This document shows positions 8,292 through 14,420 of a stretch of DNA of 36,823 nt, in pieces. Under the pieces are notes generated by a model. It saw only the letters and a list, made by a program, of their open reading frames with translations. It was not told the DNA's origin and did no database searches. Source of the DNA: Corynebacterium sp. KPL1814 (GTDB taxonomy: Bacteria > Actinomycetota > Actinomycetes > Mycobacteriales > Mycobacteriaceae); the NCBI RefSeq assembly GCF_000478175.1, contig NZ_KI515777.1, positions 201,727-238,549 on the forward strand. Direction: 5' to 3'. A program made the position numbers and the translations under genes. The stretch's first letter is position 1. The number at the start of each line of letters is the position of its first letter.

Positions 8292-8882
8292 CTAGCGCAA
8301 GAAGCCTAAATCGGCTGCGGCTGCGGCCAGCTGGCGGGCGCTGCGATCCAGGACACCCGCCCAGGTGCCCATCGATTCCTCATTAGCGGAATCGGAGACC
8401 TGCTTCAGCAGTGTGCAGGGCACACCAAAGCGCTGGCAGGTAGCGGCAATAGAATAGCCCTCCATATCGCATAGCTGGGATTTTTTCACCAGCTCATTGC
8501 GCAATGCGGTAGTAGAGACAAACATGTCACCGGTGGCCAGCCCGCGTGCCGGAAGCTCGCCGGAGGTCTCCAGCTCAATGAATTCTGGCAGGAGATAACG
8601 GCTGATATCGGTCAGCACTTCTAGCTTGAAATCGTGCTTGGTTACTTTATTGATCTCGAAGACGCCATCCATGCCATCGACAAGCGCGCCTGCCGTACCA
8701 ATATTGACCACGCGCTCAGGCAAAGCATCGTGTGCGCGGGCCTCTGCCAATACCTCGGTCAGGGAAATCGCGGCTGGAATCGTGCCGATTCCGGTAATGA
8801 GCAGCGCTTCGTTGGCTGGAATGTGCGCAGCTTCGGCGTCCACAGCGGCCACGAATAGTGTTCGTCCAGATAAATTTTCCAT
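8292..8882 (-). CDS. Nucleosidase of the MTA/SAH phosphorylase superfamily
   Basis: The 196-residue protein has the purine nucleoside phosphorylase/Pfs-like blocks LLITGIGTIPAA, VVNIGTAGAL and a C-terminal DMEGYSIAATCQRFGVPCTLLKQVSDSAN, which carries the substrate-binding Met-Glu and catalytic Asp. It probably removes adenine (or another base) from methylthioadenosine or S-adenosylhomocysteine-like nucleosides, linking to methionine salvage. The frame is open to 9050, but the first 56 residues do not resemble the family, so ATG at 8882 (MENLSGRTLF) was chosen. At 196 residues it is somewhat shorter than Pfs (about 230). The exact substrate cannot be settled from sequence. Confidence 0.78.
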   Translation of the reverse strand: MENLSGRTLFVAAVDAEAAHIPANEALLITGIGTIPAAISLTEVLAEARAHDALPERVVNIGTAGALVDGMDGVFEINKVTKHDFKLEVLTDISRYLLPEFIELETSGELPARGLATGDMFVSTTALRNELVKKSQLCDMEGYSIAATCQRFGVPCTLLKQVSDSANEESMGTWAGVLDRSARQLAAAAADLGFLR

Positions 8883-9099
8883 GCCTGCGACAATACCTGC
8901 ACTCCACGTGGTCGCTGGACTCGCCTGCACAGATGGTTTCCTTCCGCGCCGCTGGGAGCACTGTGCTCGGCTACGCCCGAGTTCCAGAATTCCTGCGACA
9001 AGCCCCCCAATGTCCCAGCTATGGTTTAAGGACAGTCTTTTTCCGTACACCCATTCATATCTCTAGCTTGACGCTGCGCTTTAGTCTAAGGAATCTCTC

Positions 9100-9762
9100 G
9101 TGAGTAAGAACAACCCTTCGCAGGAAACAGAATCGTCCCCCGCCGCACAAGCAGGCTCGGCGCTGGACGGTGCGCCGCGCGCCGAGGCCCAGGAAGGCAC
9201 CGAAAAAAGTAAAGGCAAGCGGATCGTGATGATCACCATCGCCATCATCGCTGTTATTGCCTTGGTGGCGGGAGTGACCTTTTCCTTTAATAGGCCGGCA
9301 GGCTCTACCAATGAGGCCGCGGAGCCCGCATTTTCTGATTTACAGGATTCTTCCGCTAAGAATGCACCCGGTGCAGAGGAAGATGAATCCACCGACACTA
9401 CGGACGACCCTGCGCTTCAAAAGCAAGAAGAGGCTGCGCCTAACAAGCAGAAGGATGGGGCTTCCACGAAGGAAGAATCGAAAGAAAAGAGCATATCCAC
9501 GGAAGAAAAATGTGGCAGTTACTACGGGGAAGCGGTTGGCCAGCTCCATCGGCCCATCCAGTTACATTGCGATGACCGCTGGCTTTATGTGGCCGAATCC
9601 GGCACCTCGCATTTCTCGCTCTTCCAGTGGAGTGGCAACGGCTGGAATAGGCTGCGCCCGGATGGCATGATCCATCCAGCGGAAATTGCCTGCTATACCC
9701 GCGGCTATTTGGAGGAAGAAAATGTGCCAGAAGATCTTATTGAGGAAATTGAGCCGTGCTAG
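9100..9762 (+). CDS. Single-span membrane-anchored protein with four-cysteine outer domain
   Basis: I do not recognise a named family. GTG 9100 has AAGGA eight bases upstream. The 220-residue product has a polar N-terminus (1-41), one membrane span (about 42-64), a low-complexity acidic and Lys-rich linker (about 68-135), then a compact domain of about 85 residues with Cys138, Cys157, Cys198 and Cys220, the last being the final residue. The domain contains RWLYVAESG, FSLFQWSGNGW and YTRGYLEEE. With the N-terminus inside, the domain would be outside, where two disulfides could form. The neighbour at 9923 has the same layout, so the two may be diverged copies or partners. Confidence 0.7.
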   Translation: MSKNNPSQETESSPAAQAGSALDGAPRAEAQEGTEKSKGKRIVMITIAIIAVIALVAGVTFSFNRPAGSTNEAAEPAFSDLQDSSAKNAPGAEEDESTDTTDDPALQKQEEAAPNKQKDGASTKEESKEKSISTEEKCGSYYGEAVGQLHRPIQLHCDDRWLYVAESGTSHFSLFQWSGNGWNRLRPDGMIHPAEIACYTRGYLEEENVPEDLIEEIEPC

Positions 9763-9922
9763 TAAGAATCTACCTAGTTACTAGGGCGTACCTACCGTAC
9801 TAAAACCCGACTTTTTAAATGGTCCTAAGGCAATGGATGGATATAGTATGGCGCGACTTCATTAATTCTCATCAAGTTTTCTACTCAATCCTCCAACCGA
9901 AGCATGCAAAGGAGCTCCCTCG

Positions 9923-10597
9923 TTGACTAATAATTCTTTGGGTCAGCCGGATCCCTCTCAGCACCAATCGTGGAATTCCTCTTCCCCCACCGGAGATTCC
10001 ACAGGTGATGGTGGAAAAAATGGCAAGGCCGCACGCTTGGCGATGATCGTCCTCGCAATCATTGCCATCATCGCAATCACCGCCGGTGTCACGTGGGCGC
10101 TCACGAATAACAGCGACTCTGCTGATTCCACTGACGTCGACGCCTTTGTCCCCGTCACCACGTCTCAAGAGGAAACCGAATACGCCGAAGGTCCTTCCCC
10201 TGAGGCTGCGCAGACCGGTAAGGAGGATGAGGACGCGGCCGCAGAGAAACCTGAACCTGCGACGGAGACGACAACGGAGACCCAGATCCGCTCCGATCAA
10301 TCCACCGGAAATGATCAATGCGATGGCCGCTACATCATGATCGTCGAGTCTGCCATCATTCCTGTGGGCGAAGATCCGTCAGCAGAGACGCAACGCGTGC
10401 AAAACAAATACCCGGGTTCCAAGATTCTTTCCGGCAATGCCTGTAGTTCTCTCCGCGGCCAAGTCGACGGAGGCACGGCCTATGCGATCTACTTCGATGC
10501 CGGCCACAGCGTGGACAAAGTCTGCGAACTCAAGGCGACGTACGGCGGCAACGCCCGATCCCTAAATAACAACGCAGACTTCAGCGATCCCTGTTAA
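9923..10597 (+). CDS. Single-span membrane-anchored protein with four-cysteine outer domain (second of pair)
   Basis: The start is TTG 9923, fixed by AAAGGAG at 9908-9914. The 224-residue product has a Ser/Gly-rich N-terminus, one span (about 38-60), an acidic Glu/Thr/Pro linker (about 62-128) and a domain with Cys133, Cys174, Cys201 and Cys224, again ending exactly on Cys. The domain reads CDGRYIMIVESAIIP, then ACSSLRGQVDGGTAYAIYFD and VCELKATYGGNARSLN. I have an impression that this domain recurs in other corynebacterial membrane proteins but cannot name it. Its layout matches the 9100 gene, although the two domains are not obviously alike in sequence. TATAGT at 9842-9847 is a possible -10 box for a separate promoter. 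Confidence 0.72.
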   Translation: MTNNSLGQPDPSQHQSWNSSSPTGDSTGDGGKNGKAARLAMIVLAIIAIIAITAGVTWALTNNSDSADSTDVDAFVPVTTSQEETEYAEGPSPEAAQTGKEDEDAAAEKPEPATETTTETQIRSDQSTGNDQCDGRYIMIVESAIIPVGEDPSAETQRVQNKYPGSKILSGNACSSLRGQVDGGTAYAIYFDAGHSVDKVCELKATYGGNARSLNNNADFSDPC

Positions 10598-10636
10598 GAA
10601 GGGCTTCTGCCTTTTCGGCGATGGTCCTGATGAAGC

Positions 10637-10724
10637 GCGCACCACATATGTCTACAGCTACCGCGTTCTCCTCGGATTCGCCCTAGCATCGAGCGAATCG
10701 CGGTTGCTGTAGACATCTGTGCGC
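10637..10724. repeat. Long imperfect palindrome between convergent genes
   Basis: The outer arms share GCGCAC, then ATGTCTACAGC and ACCGCG (left 10637-10665; right 10700-10724 as complement) with short bulges. The inner arms GATTCGC and GCGAATC close on an 11-base loop. The whole could fold into one hairpin of about 88 bases between the 9923 gene and cysN. No T-tract follows on either side, so it need not be a simple terminator. Confidence 0.7.
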
Positions 10725-10738
10725 TTGGTACATGAGTC

Positions 10739-12022
10739 TTAGCGCAGGCGGTGGCCAACGAAGCCGGCGGCCAGGGTATTGCCGGAGGATTGATCAATGA
10801 GCAGGAAGTTACCCACGGCACCGCGGGCGGCGTAATCCTCCACGGGCAGTTCGGCCTGGGTCTGAATGGTGATGTGGGCGATATCGTTCATGACAACGGC
10901 CTCGGGATCATCCTCATCAGTTACGCCATCGAGATCCAAGGTGCGGGCAAGGGCAGCGATGCGGGCCTTGACCAAGGAGGATCCGTAGCGCAGCTTTACC
11001 ATCTGGCTAGGTTTCAGGTCTTTTTCGGTAAGTCCTACCACCGTGGCATCGAATTCCCGGGTGGCCGGGGGACGCTGAGCGCCGGCGAGGAGATCGCCGC
11101 GGGTGAGATCGACGTCATCGGCAAGCAACAGCGTCACCGAATCACCGGCGGCGGCCGAGGAGACAGGGCCATCGGCGGTATCGATCTGGGTGACGGTGCT
11201 GGTGCGGCCTTCGGGGAGGTGCACCTCGTCGCCCACGGCGATGGATCCGGCTTTCACACGGCCAGCGTAGCCGCGGTAATCGGTGGCGTGCTCGCGGATG
11301 ACGTACTGGATGGGAAAGCGAAAGTCCAGCTCATCGGCGCGGCCAGTAGCGACGGGGATGGTCTCGAGCACCTCGAGGACGGTGGGGCCGGCGTACCAGT
11401 CCATGGTGGTAGAGCGCTCGACCACGTTATCGCCCTTGAGCGCGGAAATGGGCACGACGGTGGTATCAGTAATGTCCAGGCGCTGCGCAATCTTATGGAA
11501 TTCGGCCTCGATATCGCGGAAGACCTGCTCGTCATAGTCCACGAGGTCGATCTTGTTGACCGCGAGGACAACGTGGCGCACGCCCAAAAGCGCGGCCACG
11601 TTGAGGTGGCGGCGGGTTTGTTCGACAACGCCGTGGCGGGCATCGATAAGCAGCACCACTACCTGCGAGGTAGACATGCCGGTGACCGTATTGCGGGTGT
11701 ACTGCACGTGGCCTGGGGTATCGGCGAGGATGAAGGTGCGCTTATCGGTGGCGAAGTAGCGGTAAGCCACGTCGATGGTGATGCCTTGTTCGCGCTCGGC
11801 ACGTAGGCCATCAACAAGCAGGGAAAGATCCATGCCATCGAAACCGCGATCGGAGGAAGAGCGCTCCATGGACTCGACCTGGTCCGCGAGCACGGACTTG
11901 GTGTCATAGAGCAGGCGGCCGACGAAGGTGGATTTGCCGTCATCAACGGAGCCGGCGGTGCATAAGCGCAGGGTATCGCGCTGTTTGAGGGCGCCGACAT
12001 TTGGCGCGAGGGTAGTCGTCAT
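10739..12022 (-). CDS. cysN: Sulfate adenylyltransferase subunit 1 (GTPase subunit)
   Basis: The 427-residue protein is the GTP-hydrolysing partner of CysD in making APS from sulfate and ATP. Motifs include the P-loop GSVDDGKST (24-32), DTPGHVQYTRNTVTG and NKIDLV, followed by the beta-barrel domains of translation-factor-like GTPases. It stops at about the usual length for CysN and has no fused APS kinase (CysC) domain. The ATG at 12022 shares one base with the cysD stop (TGATG), so translation is coupled. It is the last gene of the cysH-cysD-cysN operon. Its end lies 14 bases past the large palindrome. Confidence 0.95.
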   Translation of the reverse strand: MTTTLAPNVGALKQRDTLRLCTAGSVDDGKSTFVGRLLYDTKSVLADQVESMERSSSDRGFDGMDLSLLVDGLRAEREQGITIDVAYRYFATDKRTFILADTPGHVQYTRNTVTGMSTSQVVVLLIDARHGVVEQTRRHLNVAALLGVRHVVLAVNKIDLVDYDEQVFRDIEAEFHKIAQRLDITDTTVVPISALKGDNVVERSTTMDWYAGPTVLEVLETIPVATGRADELDFRFPIQYVIREHATDYRGYAGRVKAGSIAVGDEVHLPEGRTSTVTQIDTADGPVSSAAAGDSVTLLLADDVDLTRGDLLAGAQRPPATREFDATVVGLTEKDLKPSQMVKLRYGSSLVKARIAALARTLDLDGVTDEDDPEAVVMNDIAHITIQTQAELPVEDYAARGAVGNFLLIDQSSGNTLAAGFVGHRLR

Positions 12023-12921
12023 CAGAAGTAGCCTTCCTTCTTGCGGTCTTCCATGGCGGATTCGGAAAGTTTGTCATCGGCGCGGGTGGCGCCGCGCTCA
12101 GACAGGGTGGAAATGGAGATTTCCGCGAGCACCTCATCGGGGCTGGATGCGGTGGAGTCGACGGCACCGGTGCAGGACATATCGCCGACGGTGCGGTAGC
12201 GCACGGTGCGGGTCTCTAGCTGCTCATCGTCTTTCGGCCCGCCCCATTCGCCCGGGGAAAGCCACATGCCGCCGCGGTTGAAAACCTCGCGCTGGTGCGA
12301 ATAATAAATGGGCGGCAGCTCGAGCCCGCGCGCGCCGATGTATTCCCAAATATCGGATTCGGTCCAGTTAGAAATGGGAAAGACGCGCACGTTTTCGCCG
12401 GCCATCTTGCCGCCGTTGTACAGGTCCCACAGCTCGGGGCGCTGGCGGCGCGGGTCCCAGCCACCGAAGGAATCGCGGATGGAAAAGATGCGTTCCTTGG
12501 CGCGGGCGCGCTCCTCATCGCGGCGGGCCCCACCCAGCACGGCGTCGTACTCGCGCTTGGCGATGGTCTCTACCAGCGGCACCGACTGCAGCGGGTTGCG
12601 CGTTCCATCGGGCCGTTCCTGCAGCTCGCCGCTATCGATCCAGTCTTGAACGTGGGCGACGTGGAGGCGGGCACCGGATTCTGCGACCAAGTCATCGCGG
12701 AATTTGATGACCTCGGGGAAGTTATGGCCGGTATCCACGTGGAGCAATTCAAATGGCACCGTGGCCGGGGCGAAGGCGCGGCGGGCCAGTTCGAAGACGA
12801 CGACGGAGTCCTTGCCGCCGGAAAAGAGGATGCCTACCTTATCGAATTGCCCGGCCACCTCGCGCAGGATGTGGATGGATTCATTTTCTAGGTCTTGTAG
12901 GTGTGGGGAAAGTGTGCTCAT
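12022..12921 (-). CDS. cysD: Sulfate adenylyltransferase subunit 2
   Basis: The 299-residue catalytic subunit has the PP-loop SGGKDS at 34-39, LLHVDTGHNFPEVI, and the C-terminal blocks GGARRDEERARAKERIFS, FPISNWTESDIWEYI and the conserved RYRTVGDMSCTG. With CysN it adenylates sulfate to APS. An in-frame ATG six codons upstream (12939) also exists, but ATG 12921 overlaps the cysH stop by one base (TAATG), the arrangement expected in this operon, and gives the usual N-terminus, so it was chosen. Expression should follow the cysH promoter and its McbR-type operator. Confidence 0.95.
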   Translation of the reverse strand: MSTLSPHLQDLENESIHILREVAGQFDKVGILFSGGKDSVVVFELARRAFAPATVPFELLHVDTGHNFPEVIKFRDDLVAESGARLHVAHVQDWIDSGELQERPDGTRNPLQSVPLVETIAKREYDAVLGGARRDEERARAKERIFSIRDSFGGWDPRRQRPELWDLYNGGKMAGENVRVFPISNWTESDIWEYIGARGLELPPIYYSHQREVFNRGGMWLSPGEWGGPKDDEQLETRTVRYRTVGDMSCTGAVDSTASSPDEVLAEISISTLSERGATRADDKLSESAMEDRKKEGYF

Positions 12922-13706
12922 TATTCGTGTAACCCGCATTCTGTCTTGCCATCTCCAAATACTCGCCCGGAGCGGGCGTCCTCACCGTCGCCGACCGGAA
13001 AGGTCAACGGCGCATCGCCGATGGACCGGTATCCCTGCAGGGTCAGCGGGTGGATGATGAGGTCATTATCTGCGATGTACTGATCGGTATCGTCCAAGTT
13101 CCAAGTGATAATCGGCGAAATCTTTAACCGCCCAGTGCGGTCCAGGCTGAGCGCCGGGGCGTGGGCGCGGTGCTCGGAATCGGCCCGGCGCAGGCCCGTG
13201 ACCCATCCGGCATAAGGGTCCATGGCCATGTTCAACGGCTCCACCTTGCGCATGCGGTTATACGCGGCAGTATCGCGCGCGTACAGGCGCGGGCCGTAGA
13301 CCTCGTCTTGTTCTTCGGGGCTCAGCAGCGGCAGCACGCGGACAAGGGGGAGATCCGGGTAGCGCTTATCCACCTCTTCGGCCACTTGGAGGGTTTCTGG
13401 AAAGTGCCAGCCGGTATCAATGAAGAGGAGATCCGCTGCGAGCCCGGCGCGGTGGGAGAGCTCTGCCAGCACGGTATTTTCCATGGACATGGTGGCCGCA
13501 AGCCGGCCAGGGGCGTGCTCGGCGGCCCACTCGGTGATGTTTTCTGCGGATTCGTAGGCGAGCTTATCCGCCCACTTTTCCACTAGCTGTTCATTGCGCG
13601 CGGCCACGTCAGTGGAAAGCGGCGCGGTATCGCGCGTGCCTTCGGGCGAGATGTGGGGATCGCGGAAGGGCTTTCCGCCATCCAGCAAGTTCGTCGTTGG
13701 GTTCAT
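12921..13706 (-). CDS. cysH: Phosphoadenylyl/adenylyl-sulfate reductase lacking iron-sulfur cysteines
   Basis: The 261-residue enzyme reduces activated sulfate to sulfite. It has MSMENTV, FIDTGWHFPETL, RKVEPL, GLRRADSEHRAHAP and the catalytic Cys257 in the C-terminal ECGLHE. In APS reductases two cysteine pairs hold a [4Fe-4S] cluster. Here the CC of CCxxRKVEPL is Tyr149-Asn150 (YNRMRKVEPL), and the CxxC after SIG is Asp231 to Leu234 (SIGDAPLT). The E. coli PAPS reductase also has YN and GD at these places. So this protein should lack the cluster and may use PAPS, or be a cluster-free APS reductase. ATG 13706 was chosen; a GTG at 13739 would add 11 residues. TAGTGT a few bases upstream hints at a leaderless start. 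Confidence 0.92.
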   Translation of the reverse strand: MNPTTNLLDGGKPFRDPHISPEGTRDTAPLSTDVAARNEQLVEKWADKLAYESAENITEWAAEHAPGRLAATMSMENTVLAELSHRAGLAADLLFIDTGWHFPETLQVAEEVDKRYPDLPLVRVLPLLSPEEQDEVYGPRLYARDTAAYNRMRKVEPLNMAMDPYAGWVTGLRRADSEHRAHAPALSLDRTGRLKISPIITWNLDDTDQYIADNDLIIHPLTLQGYRSIGDAPLTFPVGDGEDARSGRVFGDGKTECGLHE

Positions 13707-13749
13707 GAGCTCACACACTAGGCAACCCCGGTAGCTCACGCAGCACGTT

Positions 13750-13801
13750 TTTCCGGAAACGGCGCTGAGCTTGGCCGAAGGAAAGAATAAAATGTTTTAT
13801 T
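13750..13801. promoter_or_regulatory. Two palindromes between the McbR-type box and cysH
   Basis: TTTCCGGAAA (13750-13759) is a perfect 10-base palindrome. AATAAAA-TG-TTTTATT (13786-13801) has perfect 7-base arms. Either could be a second regulator site or part of the cysH promoter. Confidence 0.45.
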
Positions 13802-13825
13802 TCTGAACCGAGCGGACTAGATTTA

Positions 13826-13841
13826 TAGACAATGTAGTCTA
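13826..13841. promoter_or_regulatory. McbR-type operator
   Basis: TAGAC-AATGTA-GTCTA is an exact match to the TAGAC-N6-GTCTA site bound by McbR, the TetR-type repressor of methionine and cysteine genes in C. glutamicum. The dyad extends one base each side. It lies between cysH and the divergent reductase remnant and could control both; repression is relieved in C. glutamicum when S-adenosylhomocysteine is bound. Confidence 0.8.
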
Positions 13842-13878
13842 TCTCGGACCGACTGGATTCGCCTGGGGAGGAACTTTT

Positions 13879-14295
13879 ATGCAGCGTGTTGCCATCATTG
13901 GAGAAGGTCCTGCCGCCTTATCCGCCACGGAAAGGCTCCTGAGCGCCGGCATGTGCGTAGACCTCATCTCAGAAAAAACTGCACCGTTCGGTCTACTTCG
14001 TCGGTTTGCGGGGCTTGCCGGGGTGCTCGAGGAGGCCGTGCCGCACGAGTGCGCACCGGGTACTACTCCGCGGCTGCGCCTGCTGGGAAACGTGCGCGTG
14101 GGAGTAGACGGCGATATCACCCATAACGAGGTCCACCAGTTGGCCGCCCACGGTGACCGCGAGCTCATCGTCATGGAGTTAAAGGCCCGTGGTATTCCCG
14201 TCACCACGTGGGAGGGACTGTGCACGCCAATCACGGATTTTGAGGACTGGACCAGCGTCATCGCTCAGGCACAGCTGGCACACGTCTTGGTCTAG
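13879..14295 (+). CDS. Shrunken ferredoxin-NADP reductase (FprA-type) remnant
   Basis: The 138-residue product starts at ATG 13879 behind a strong GGGGAGGAAC. Residues 3-35 form an FAD-binding turn (VAIIGEGPAALSATERLL), followed by APFGLLRRFA and RLRLLGNVRVGVDGDITHNEV, which follow the N-terminal FAD region of FprA-type reductases. From about residue 95 it reads ELKARGIPVTTWEGL, which resembles the extreme C-terminus of the same family. The whole NADP-binding middle, some 300 residues, is therefore missing while the frame stays open. In C. glutamicum an fpr gene heads the cys operon; here the remnant is divergent from cysH under the same McbR-type box. It may be a decaying gene or a small protein with a new role. 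Confidence 0.65.
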   Translation: MQRVAIIGEGPAALSATERLLSAGMCVDLISEKTAPFGLLRRFAGLAGVLEEAVPHECAPGTTPRLRLLGNVRVGVDGDITHNEVHQLAAHGDRELIVMELKARGIPVTTWEGLCTPITDFEDWTSVIAQAQLAHVLV

Positions 14296-14306
14296 ATTCG
14301 GCCTTG

Positions 14307-14336
14307 CGGGCAGGTACCGAACGGGCAGGTACCAAA
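14307..14336 (+). repeat. 15-base tandem duplication
   Basis: CGGGCAGGTACCGAA (14307-14321) is followed at once by CGGGCAGGTACCAAA (14322-14336), one mismatch. It lies between the reductase remnant and the ABC exporter genes. Confidence 0.7.
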
Positions 14337-14420
14337 AAATAAATATCGTTCGACCCGCGTGCGCCAACCAGATATACTTGCGCGGTTAACCCCTATCGAT
14401 CCCGAAAGAAGCGCAGGTTT

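Noticed and set aside
9069..9087. TTGACG followed by TAGTCT before the 9100 gene as a promoter
   Set aside because: The two boxes are only about eight bases apart, too close for a normal sigma-70 type promoter.
10750..11806. A 351-codon plus-strand frame opposite cysN
   Set aside because: It is antisense to a conserved GTPase gene and has no start context or known domain.
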